Positions 1 to 5,843 of a stretch of 5,937 nt of DNA are shown here, one piece after another (position 1 is the stretch's first letter; every line of letters begins with the position of its first letter). The notes beneath the pieces were generated by a model. The model did not search any database. It was not told the origin of the DNA and worked only from the letters and a program-made list of their open reading frames with translations. The position numbers and the translations under genes were made by a program. This DNA is from an uncultured Clostridia bacterium (GTDB lineage Bacteria; Bacillota; Clostridia; UBA1381), in the NCBI GenBank assembly GCA_910585795.1, contig CAJUFV010000085.1:1-5937 (forward strand), read 5' to 3'.

Positions 1-20
1 TTCATTTTTTATTTCCGCTA

Positions 21-50
21 TTGACGTCATGCATAATAAAATGATAGAAT
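21..50 (+). promoter_or_regulatory. Sigma-A-type promoter P1 with extended -10, upstream of the methyltransferase-ECF operon
   Basis: The -35 element is TTGACG at 21-26 (5 of 6 matches to consensus). After an 18-nt spacer comes TAGAAT at 45-50 (5 of 6), preceded by TG at 42-43, which makes an extended -10 (TGATAGAAT). Transcription would start near 57, giving a leader of about 30 nt that contains the ribosome binding site. A perfect TATAAT at 52-57 is an alternative -10, but it has no credible -35 at the right distance. The -35 lies inside the 8-bp palindrome TGACGTCA (22-29), which may be chance. This is read from sequence only; no transcript data were available. Confidence 0.65.
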
Positions 51-74
51 ATATAATTAAATACGTAATTATTA

Positions 75-80
75 TAGGAG
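75..80 (+). promoter_or_regulatory. Ribosome binding site of the methyltransferase gene
   Basis: TAGGAG is followed by a 6-nt all-A spacer before the ATG at 87. It supports that ATG as the true start. Confidence 0.75.
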
Positions 81-86
81 AAAAAA

Positions 87-953
87 ATGTGGAGTGCAGA
101 TAAATGGACTGAATACAAGCTTATAGACAGCGCTAATGGTGAAAAACTCGAATATTGGGGAGAATATTTACTACGCCGACCTGACCCTCAGGCAGTATGG
201 AGCCTTAAATCCGATACACGCTGGAACAAAGCTGACGCATGCTACCATCGTTCAAAATCCGGTGGAGGAAAATGGCAGTATTTCAATAAGAAACTTCCAG
301 AACGCTGGACAATTAAATACCGTAACCTTACATTTAATATAAAACCTATGGGATTTAAACATACTGGTCTCTTTCCAGAACAATCAGTCAACTGGGATTG
401 GTTTTCATCCTTAATAAAATCGGCAAACCAGCCCGTACGCGTGTTAAATCTTTTCGCATACACAGGCGGCGCGACTGTCGCCGCTCTTGAGGCAGGCGCA
501 GAGGTAGTACATGTAGACGCGTCAAAAGGTATGGTAACCTGGGCAAAGGAAAATATCATTTCCTCAGGTCTTGAGGATAAACATGTACGCTACATAGTTG
601 ATGACGTAGTCAAATTTGTACAGCGTGAAAACCGCCGCAAAAAACAGTATGACGCGATTATTATGGACCCTCCATCATATGGTCGAGGTCCTTCCGGCGA
701 AGTGTGGAAAATTGAAAATGAGTTATATCCCCTTATTGAAGAATGTATGAAAATTCTCTCAGATAATCCGCTTTTCTTTCTAATCAATTCATACACTACC
801 GGTTTAAGCGCGCAAGTATTAATAAATGTACTTACAATGACAATTGGAAAAAAATACGGAGGTAAAATTACCGCCGATGAAATAGGTTTACCTATGAGTT
901 CCAATAATCTTATACTTCCATGCGGCATAAGCGGCAGATGGCAGTCAAAATGA
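87..953 (+). CDS. Class I SAM-dependent methyltransferase (COG1092, RlmI/RlmK-like catalytic domain, no PUA domain)
   Basis: This 288-residue cytoplasmic protein is predicted to transfer a methyl group from S-adenosylmethionine, probably to RNA by analogy with E. coli RlmI and RlmK. The N-terminal part (about 8-35) carries the family-like stretch ending in RRPDPQAVW. The Rossmann fold starts with the SAM-binding motif I VLNLFAYTGGAT (119-130), followed by VHVDASKGM (141-149), whose Asp should bind the ribose, and motif IV DPPSYGRGPSGEVW (194-207). The later motif reads INSYTTG (233-239). RlmI has a cysteine-containing SCSG-type sequence there as I recall it, so an m5C activity is doubtful. 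RlmI also has an N-terminal PUA domain, which is missing here; the start is supported by a good SD, so this is not truncation. The gene uses more G/C-ending codons than the genes downstream. It lies 28 bp upstream of ecfA1 with no terminator between, so the two are probably co-transcribed. The family is clear; the substrate is not. Confidence 0.88.
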   Translation: MWSADKWTEYKLIDSANGEKLEYWGEYLLRRPDPQAVWSLKSDTRWNKADACYHRSKSGGGKWQYFNKKLPERWTIKYRNLTFNIKPMGFKHTGLFPEQSVNWDWFSSLIKSANQPVRVLNLFAYTGGATVAALEAGAEVVHVDASKGMVTWAKENIISSGLEDKHVRYIVDDVVKFVQRENRRKKQYDAIIMDPPSYGRGPSGEVWKIENELYPLIEECMKILSDNPLFFLINSYTTGLSAQVLINVLTMTIGKKYGGKITADEIGLPMSSNNLILPCGISGRWQSK

Positions 954-966
954 CAATTATATATTT

Positions 967-973
967 AAGAAGG
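967..973 (+). promoter_or_regulatory. Ribosome binding site of ecfA1
   Basis: AAGAAGG is followed by 8 nt to the ATG at 982. It is a mild deviation from AAGGAGG. The 28-bp gap that holds it shows no promoter or terminator. Confidence 0.6.
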
Positions 974-981
974 TAGTATAA

Positions 982-1845
982 ATGATAAACACAGAGAATC
1001 TTTCCTTCTCATACCTTGAGGAAAATACAGAAAATAATACGGTAAAAGAGGAAATTATTTTAAAAGAATTAAATCTTACAATAAAAAAAGGTACATTTAC
1101 AGCAATACTAGGTCATAACGGAAGCGGTAAATCAACTCTTGCAAAGCATTTTAACGCTATACTTCTGCCAACAGGTGGAAAGGTATATATTAAAAATCTT
1201 GATACCTCTGACAAAGAAAATATTTTTAAAATACGTCAGTCAGCCGGAATGGTTTTTCAAAATCCTGATAATCAGATGGTAGCAGCAATTGTAGAAGACG
1301 AAATTGCTTTCGCTCCTGAAAATCTCGGTGTGAAAAGCAGTGAAATCCGCAAACGTGTTGATGAATGTCTTAAAATCGTTAACATGGAAAAATTCTCTCA
1401 AAGCTCTCCTTCAAGACTATCCGGCGGACAAAAACAGCGTATCGCAATTGCGTCAGTTCTTGCGATGAACCCAGAAATACTTATACTTGACGAGCCTACG
1501 GCTATGCTTGACCCAAAGGGCAGAAATGAAGTCATGGCAACAATAAAAAAACTTAACAAAGAAAACAGCATAACTGTTATATTAATAACCCATTATATGG
1601 ACGAGGCAGTTACCGCAGACAGAACAATAGTTATGAATGACGGTAAAATCTTGCTTGACGGCACACCAAATGAAGTTTTTCGAAATGTAGAGCAAATTAA
1701 ATCAATCGGTCTTGATGTTCCACAAGTTACAGAGCTTGCGTTTGAATTAAAAAAACACGGTATCAATATAGGCAATGATATACTTACAGTTGATGAATGC
1801 TTTAACGCTCTTACTTCTTTTATCGGGGGTATAACACATGCTTAA
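982..1845 (+). CDS. ecfA1: Energy-coupling factor transporter ATPase EcfA1
   Basis: This is one of two ABC ATPases that power a group II ECF importer of vitamins or metal ions. It sits on the cytoplasmic face, pairs with EcfA2 and docks to EcfT. All ABC motifs are intact in 287 residues: Walker A GHNGSGKST (44-52), Q-loop FQNPDNQ (92-98, Gln93), signature LSGGQKQR (146-153), Walker B ILILDEPT (166-173) with catalytic Glu171, D-loop around MLDP (175-178) and switch His204. The PDNQMVA sequence after the Q-loop is typical of EcfA1, whereas EcfA2 has PEHQLFEETV, so the two paralogues can be told apart. The C-terminal tail beyond about residue 235 contains the IGLDVPQVTEL segment shared with EcfA2 (IGLNVPQITLL). 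A slightly long acidic/Asn-rich loop (13-25) precedes the first core strand. The ATG at 982 has an acceptable SD. The last 8 nt overlap ecfA2, which implies coupled translation. Confidence 0.96.
   Translation: MINTENLSFSYLEENTENNTVKEEIILKELNLTIKKGTFTAILGHNGSGKSTLAKHFNAILLPTGGKVYIKNLDTSDKENIFKIRQSAGMVFQNPDNQMVAAIVEDEIAFAPENLGVKSSEIRKRVDECLKIVNMEKFSQSSPSRLSGGQKQRIAIASVLAMNPEILILDEPTAMLDPKGRNEVMATIKKLNKENSITVILITHYMDEAVTADRTIVMNDGKILLDGTPNEVFRNVEQIKSIGLDVPQVTELAFELKKHGINIGNDILTVDECFNALTSFIGGITHA
1825..1829 (+). promoter_or_regulatory. Ribosome binding site of ecfA2, inside the end of ecfA1
   Basis: A run of five G (GGGGG) lies 8 nt before the ATG at 1838, within the Gly-Gly codons of the EcfA1 tail. 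It is weaker than the GGAGGT used by ecfT at the equivalent place. Confidence 0.45.
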
Positions 1846-2698
1846 AGCTGAACATATAAATTATATCTATCAAGCAGGAACTCCGTTTGAAAAACAAGCG
1901 CTGTATGATATTAATATAAAAATACCGGATGGTTCCCTTGTTGCTCTTATCGGGCATACAGGCAGTGGCAAATCTACCCTTATACAACATTTTAACGCAC
2001 TTATAAAACCTACATCAGGAAAAATAACTGTTGATGAGACAGACATAACCGCTCCAAAAACTGACTTAAAACTGATAAGACAAAAGGTAGGACTTGTTTT
2101 TCAATATCCGGAGCATCAGCTCTTTGAAGAAACAGTATATAAAGATATTGCTTTTGGTCCCATAAATATGGGACTTAACCAAAAAGAAATTGATGAACTT
2201 GTAAAACGAAGTGCAAGACTTGTCGGTTTAAAAGAAAAATATCTTGAACGCTCTCCGTTTGAATTGTCCGGCGGACAAAAACGACGCGCGGCAATAGCAG
2301 GCGTATTAGCTATGAATCCAAAAGTTCTTATACTTGACGAGCCTACAGCAGGACTTGACCCAAAAGGCAGAGACGATATTCTGGAAATAATAAAAAATCT
2401 TCATACAGAAAACAAAGAAATGATAATTATATTTGTCTCACATTCAATGGAGGATGTCGCAAAAACAGCGGAATATATTATTGTTATGAATAATGGACAT
2501 ATAGAAATGCAGGGAAATGTAAAGGAAATATTTTCACAGGCTGAAATGCTTCGTAAAATAGGTTTAAACGTTCCTCAGATAACACTTCTTACAGAAAAAC
2601 TCAGAAAAGCCGGTTATCCTATACCAAATAATATTTATACGGTAAAGGACGCCGTAAACGCTATAAAAAAACTGACCGGAGGTATGACAGATGCTTAA
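1838..2698 (+). CDS. ecfA2: Energy-coupling factor transporter ATPase EcfA2
   Basis: This is the second ABC ATPase of the ECF module, expected to form the EcfA1-EcfA2 heterodimer that drives EcfT. In 286 residues it has Walker A GHTGSGKST (39-47), Q-loop Gln89 followed by the EcfA2-diagnostic PEHQLFEETV (91-100), signature LSGGQKRR (143-150), Walker B VLILDEPT (163-170) with catalytic Glu168, GLDP in the D-loop, and switch His202. Both composite ATP sites therefore look catalytically complete. The tail (about 240-286) resembles that of EcfA1 and ends GGMTDA, against GGITHA in EcfA1. The ATG at 1838 overlaps the ecfA1 TAA by 8 nt, and the stop overlaps ecfT in the same way. The paralogy and order are those of the standard Firmicutes ecfA1-ecfA2-ecfT operon. 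Confidence 0.96.
   Translation: MLKAEHINYIYQAGTPFEKQALYDINIKIPDGSLVALIGHTGSGKSTLIQHFNALIKPTSGKITVDETDITAPKTDLKLIRQKVGLVFQYPEHQLFEETVYKDIAFGPINMGLNQKEIDELVKRSARLVGLKEKYLERSPFELSGGQKRRAAIAGVLAMNPKVLILDEPTAGLDPKGRDDILEIIKNLHTENKEMIIIFVSHSMEDVAKTAEYIIVMNNGHIEMQGNVKEIFSQAEMLRKIGLNVPQITLLTEKLRKAGYPIPNNIYTVKDAVNAIKKLTGGMTDA
2678..2683 (+). promoter_or_regulatory. Ribosome binding site of ecfT, inside the end of ecfA2
   Basis: GGAGGT, a near-perfect Shine-Dalgarno, lies 7 nt before the ATG at 2691 within the Gly-Gly codons of the EcfA2 tail. Confidence 0.75.
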
Positions 2699-3509
2699 AG
2701 ATATAACTCTTGGTCAGTATATACCTGCTAAATCACCACTTCATTCTATTAATCCGCCTCTTAAAATAATTTTTACAATATTATATATGGCAGCTCTGTT
2801 TACAGTAAAAACCTATTATTCATACGCAGTATTTACAATATATACATTTCTGCTAATGATTATCAGCGCTATACCTGTAAAAATAATTCTAAAGGGATTG
2901 CGGCCTATGATGTGGATACTTATATTTACAGGACTATTAAATATATTTATGACTCCAGGTAATATAATATGGTCTATATCCATTTTCAAATTTACATTAA
3001 AAATTACAAGTGAAGGCCTTAGCTCAGGCATACTTATGGCAATAAGACTTATATACCTGCTTATAGGCACATCATTGCTGACGCTTACAACATCGCCACT
3101 TCAGCTGACAGACGGAATAGAAACACTTTTAAAGCCCTTCAACAGAATCAAAGTACCTTCACAGGAAATTGCAATGATGATGACTATTGCAATAAGATTT
3201 ATTCCTACACTTACAGAGGAAACAGACAAAATAATGAAAGCTCAAACGGCAAGAGGCGCGGATTTTGAAACAGGAAATATTATAAAACGAGCAAAAGCTA
3301 TGGTGCCGCTTCTTGTACCATTATTTATCAGTGCTTTCCGCCGAGCAGACGAGCTTGCTACCGCAATGGAAGCGCGATGCTATAACAGTGGAATAAAACG
3401 TACCAAAATGAAAGAAAATCATATGACTTTTACTGACTTAAAAGCAGGAATAGTTTTTACGGCTGGAGCAGCCATACTTTTACTGGCAGAATTTTGGATT
3501 TATTTTTAG
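2691..3509 (+). CDS. ecfT: Energy-coupling factor transporter transmembrane protein EcfT
   Basis: This is the membrane scaffold of the ECF importer. It transmits the ATPase motion of EcfA1/EcfA2 to whichever S component is bound. The 272 residues begin with the family-like ITLGQYIPAKSPLH (5-18). Hydrophobic segments are visible at about 24-40, 43-66, 73-88, 111-133 and 252-271. The long cytoplasmic stretch between the last two holds the paired coupling motifs: QTARGAD (185-191, Ala-Arg-Gly) and AMEARCY (225-231, Ala-Arg-Cys), the latter in a form I recall from Firmicutes EcfT. Just after the N-terminal motif the protein reads INPPLKI, where relatives usually have LDPRTKL, a modest divergence. 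The length is normal for the family. The ATG overlaps the ecfA2 stop by 8 nt and has a strong SD. No S-component gene follows, so this is the shared-module (group II) arrangement. A promoter for truA begins 2 nt after the stop codon. Confidence 0.95.
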   Translation: MLKDITLGQYIPAKSPLHSINPPLKIIFTILYMAALFTVKTYYSYAVFTIYTFLLMIISAIPVKIILKGLRPMMWILIFTGLLNIFMTPGNIIWSISIFKFTLKITSEGLSSGILMAIRLIYLLIGTSLLTLTTSPLQLTDGIETLLKPFNRIKVPSQEIAMMMTIAIRFIPTLTEETDKIMKAQTARGADFETGNIIKRAKAMVPLLVPLFISAFRRADELATAMEARCYNSGIKRTKMKENHMTFTDLKAGIVFTAGAAILLLAEFWIYF

Positions 3510-3510
3510 A

Positions 3511-3539
3511 TTGAAATTTTTTATAAAAAATGTTATAAT
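3511..3539 (+). promoter_or_regulatory. Strong sigma-A-type promoter P2 upstream of truA
   Basis: TTGAAA (3511-3516, 5 of 6) is followed by a 17-nt spacer and a perfect -10 TATAAT (3534-3539). TG at 3531-3532 makes this an extended -10 (TGTTATAAT). The predicted start is near 3546, giving a leader of about 72 nt before truA. The spacer is almost entirely a 16-bp A/T palindrome (3516-3531: A, six T, AT, six A, T). No intrinsic terminator is seen after ecfT, so truA may also receive read-through from the ECF operon. Confidence 0.75.
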
Positions 3540-3584
3540 AAACTCACGGCATAGTACCTGAAAAAATATATAAACGGATATGAG

Positions 3585-3604
3585 GCAAAGTTCTTATACT
3601 TTGC
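3585..3604 (+). other. Small hairpin in the truA 5' leader
   Basis: GCAAAGT (3585-3591) and ACTTTGC (3598-3604) are exact inverse complements that enclose a 6-nt loop. The 7-bp stem lies between a GAGG (3582-3585) and the truA ATG, 13 nt before the start. No U-tract follows, so it is not an intrinsic terminator. Whether it forms or matters is inference. It could bring the upstream GAGG closer to the start, or control ribosome access. Confidence 0.4.
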
Positions 3605-3617
3605 ATTTACAATAAAA

Positions 3618-4349
3618 ATGAATATTAAACTTAAGCTTCAATATGACGGAACAGCATATCACGGATGGCAGATACAAAATAATGCAGTAACAATACAGGA
3701 AACTGTTAAAAAAGCAATAGAACAAATTACAGGAGAACAAATTAACCTGATAGGATGCGGACGAACAGACACTGGAGTACACGCTGAAAATTACATATGC
3801 AATTTTCATACACTATCATCAATACCTCCTGAAAAATTTCCTTATGCTCTTAATTCAAAATTACCATCAGATATAGTATGCTTTAATGCGGAAAAAACCG
3901 ATGAAAAATTTCATTCTAAAAACAGCGCTGTAAAGAAAAGATATATTTATAAAATAATGTGCAGTGAATTTCCAGACGCGGTTATGAACAGATACACATG
4001 GCACTGCAAATACCCGCTTGACATTCAAAAAATGCGTGAAGCGGCAAAAGCTTTTATCGGAGTACATGATTTTTTAGGCTTCGCTTCAAGCGGATTTACC
4101 GTAAAAACAACTGTAAGAGAAATTTATTCCCTTGATATTTTAAAAGAAAATAAAATTATAACAATAGATATCATAGGAAACGGTTTTCTGTATAATATGG
4201 TAAGAATTATAGCGGGTACCCTTATGTATGCGGGAAGCGGCAAAATAAATCCCTCCGACATGGAAGAAATTATCGCGTCATGTGACAGAAAAAAAGCTGG
4301 TATAACTGCTCCGCCGCAGGGACTTTGTCTGAAGGAGGTGTATTACTGA
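3618..4349 (+). CDS. truA: tRNA pseudouridine(38-40) synthase TruA
   Basis: The product isomerises uridine to pseudouridine at positions 38-40 of the tRNA anticodon arm. The 243-residue protein is of normal bacterial TruA length. It opens with the typical KLQYDGTAYHGWQ (6-18), carries the catalytic loop GCGRTDTGVHA (46-56) with nucleophile Asp51, and then KKRYIYKI (106-113), HDFLGF (150-155), GNGFLYNMVR (187-196) and the C-terminal ITAPPQGLCL (229-238). These cover the known family motifs in order, so activity is expected. The start at 3618 is fixed by the N-terminal motif, and no in-frame ATG, GTG or TTG lies upstream before a stop at 3552. Yet no Shine-Dalgarno precedes it (the last 13 nt read ATTTACAATAAAA), which is odd beside its neighbours. 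Linkage to ecfT is conserved in Firmicutes. The TGA stop shares one base with the next ATG, so translation is probably coupled. Confidence 0.97.
   Translation: MNIKLKLQYDGTAYHGWQIQNNAVTIQETVKKAIEQITGEQINLIGCGRTDTGVHAENYICNFHTLSSIPPEKFPYALNSKLPSDIVCFNAEKTDEKFHSKNSAVKKRYIYKIMCSEFPDAVMNRYTWHCKYPLDIQKMREAAKAFIGVHDFLGFASSGFTVKTTVREIYSLDILKENKIITIDIIGNGFLYNMVRIIAGTLMYAGSGKINPSDMEEIIASCDRKKAGITAPPQGLCLKEVYY
4332..4338 (+). promoter_or_regulatory. Consensus ribosome binding site that sets the start of the DUF5711-like gene
   Basis: A perfect AAGGAGG (followed by TG) lies in the last codons of truA, 10 nt before the ATG at 4349. It argues for that ATG and against a TTG at 4325, which lies upstream of the SD and would make the SD part of the coding sequence. 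Confidence 0.85.
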
Positions 4350-5839
4350 TGAACGCAGAGGAAGAAGATTTACTTAATGAAAAAATTATAGATAATCTTA
4401 TTCAATACACATCAGAAAATGATGATACAGCCGATGACAAAAATGAAACAGATACACAAAATGATGAAATTAAATCTAATATTTTTCAAACAAATGATAT
4501 ATCAAATACAGAAGAATTTAATATAAATGATGAATTTGACAAAGAAATACCTGAAGAAGAACAGCTTCCTCCTGAGGATATTCATTATATAGAAGATTTT
4601 GCGGATAAAAATATTAAATCAAATTCTGATAACTATAAAAATAATAATTCTGATTATGGAAAAAAAGGAACAAAAGCAGGTATTATTATCGGCATTATAA
4701 TAGGAATTATCGTAGTTACAGCATTTATAAGTATTGACAGCGGAATTATCGGCCGTTATAAAAATAATTTTGCAAAAAACTTTTCTAACATATTTAAAAA
4801 TTTCCAGTCAGACAAATATAATGATGAATTTGAAAAAGCTCCTGTTATAGATACTCAATATAAATTAGACACAAAAAGCAACATTATTGTATCTCTTGAA
4901 TCAGCAAACAAAACAGAATTTACCGAATACAGGGACGGAATTATATTCGCGGGTATGAATCATCTTACATATATTGATAATACGGGAAATATTGTATGGG
5001 AAACAGATACATCAATAGTTGACCCAATACTGAAAGCAGCTGGAAATTATATATTAATTGCTGAAAAAAACGGTAATAAGCTCTGCCTTTACGGCGACCG
5101 CAGACTTTTATATGATACTGACGACCCTGACGAAATAATCGCGGCTGAGCTTTCTGCCTCAGGAGATGTTGTAGCAGTAACAGACAAATCATCATATAAG
5201 GGCGGTATATCGGTATATAACAAATCAGGAGCAAGAATTTTTTCATGGGCCGCGGGCAGCAGTATGGTAATAAGCGCGGATATATCGTCTGTGTCAAGAT
5301 GTGTTGCAGTTGCGACACTTGACACGGAAAATACAGCAGGAACAATAATTCATCTTTTTGATGTAAACCAAACTGACAGCTACGCAAAAATAAATATTGA
5401 CAATACAGTTGTATTTGATATGAAATTTACAGGAGATTTATTAACCGCCTTTGGTGATAACAGAATTACTGGTATTTCCGCAAACGGAAATCTGCTGTAT
5501 GACAATATATTTGAAAATGAACAGCTTACACATTCCGCCATAGACTCAAAAGGTAATAATATATTATCTTTTGATAACGGAAATATCCCTATGATTAATA
5601 TGTATAACAAAAATGGCAGATTGAAGTCAAGCATTACATTAACAGGCGTTACAGATTTTATTGATATCAATGACAAAAATATACTGTACAATCTTGGACG
5701 TGATGTATACTTCGGAAAAATCAATTCAGATGATATTGTAAAATATACAGCTACAATGGATATTAAAAAGCTGCTTATTACTTCAAATAATACTTTTGTT
5801 ATTGTATATTCAAACAGTATTGAAATTATAACAGTTTAA
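4349..5839 (+). CDS. Membrane-anchored DUF5711-like protein with beta-propeller-like C-terminal domain
   Basis: The function is unknown. The 496-residue protein has three parts. Residues 1-104 are highly acidic and rich in Asp, Glu and Asn with low complexity, probably disordered. One membrane helix (about 109-130) contains GIIIGIIIG (111-119), a GxxxGxxxG glycine zipper; a preceding KKGTK suggests that the N terminus is cytoplasmic, though the segment after the helix is also basic. Residues about 195-496 form about seven strand-rich repeats, with an aromatic or hydrophobic strand end followed by a turn such as YIDNTGNIVW (208-217), VYNKSGARIF (289-298) or MYNKNGRLK (418-426), 35-47 residues apart. 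This resembles a WD40/PQQ-type beta-propeller outside the cell. The assignment to DUF5711, a family of Clostridia, rests on architecture and on the adjacent cvpA. The start is the ATG at 4349, which overlaps the truA TGA by one base behind a consensus SD. There is no signal peptidase site, so the helix is likely a retained anchor. The gene is more AT-rich than its neighbours upstream. Confidence 0.75.
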   Translation: MNAEEEDLLNEKIIDNLIQYTSENDDTADDKNETDTQNDEIKSNIFQTNDISNTEEFNINDEFDKEIPEEEQLPPEDIHYIEDFADKNIKSNSDNYKNNNSDYGKKGTKAGIIIGIIIGIIVVTAFISIDSGIIGRYKNNFAKNFSNIFKNFQSDKYNDEFEKAPVIDTQYKLDTKSNIIVSLESANKTEFTEYRDGIIFAGMNHLTYIDNTGNIVWETDTSIVDPILKAAGNYILIAEKNGNKLCLYGDRRLLYDTDDPDEIIAAELSASGDVVAVTDKSSYKGGISVYNKSGARIFSWAAGSSMVISADISSVSRCVAVATLDTENTAGTIIHLFDVNQTDSYAKINIDNTVVFDMKFTGDLLTAFGDNRITGISANGNLLYDNIFENEQLTHSAIDSKGNNILSFDNGNIPMINMYNKNGRLKSSITLTGVTDFIDINDKNILYNLGRDVYFGKINSDDIVKYTATMDIKKLLITSNNTFVIVYSNSIEIITV

Positions 5840-5843
5840 CTGT

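Noticed and set aside
1..20. A T-rich start of the window as the tail of an upstream gene's terminator
   Set aside because: The T run (5-10) could be such a tail, but any stem would lie outside the window, so it cannot be supported.
22..29. TGACGTCA palindrome at the P1 -35 as an operator
   Set aside because: An 8-bp palindrome is short, has no flanking symmetry and is not repeated in the window; chance is the simpler explanation.
242..928. Open frames antisense to the methyltransferase gene (242-559 and 590-928)
   Set aside because: They are complementary to conserved methyltransferase motifs and have no independent start signals or domains.
3516..3531. The 16-bp A/T palindrome after ecfT as an intrinsic terminator
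   Set aside because: The stem has no G or C pairs and no U-tract follows; it sits inside a promoter spacer instead.
3594..3809. A cysteine-rich 71-codon open frame on the - strand across the truA start
   Set aside because: It is antisense to conserved truA motifs and lacks a promoter or SD; its Cys/Tyr/Phe richness reflects the reverse complement of AT-rich code.
4325..4348. An eight-codon N-terminal extension of the DUF5711-like gene from a TTG start
   Set aside because: The TTG lies upstream of a consensus SD (4332-4338) that is correctly placed for the ATG at 4349, and the extension reads as truA codons in another frame.
4620..4665. A short direct repeat AATTCTGAT in the DUF5711-like gene
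   Set aside because: It encodes the low-complexity Asn/Ser/Asp linker and occurs only twice; it is not a tandem repeat array.
4965..5387. A 140-codon open frame on the - strand within the DUF5711-like gene
   Set aside because: It lies antisense to a well-supported gene, has no SD or family motif, and its composition is that expected of a reverse-frame shadow.
5089..5724. Two further - strand open frames (5089-5325 and 5380-5724) inside the DUF5711-like gene
   Set aside because: They are antisense shadows with no recognisable domain or start signals.
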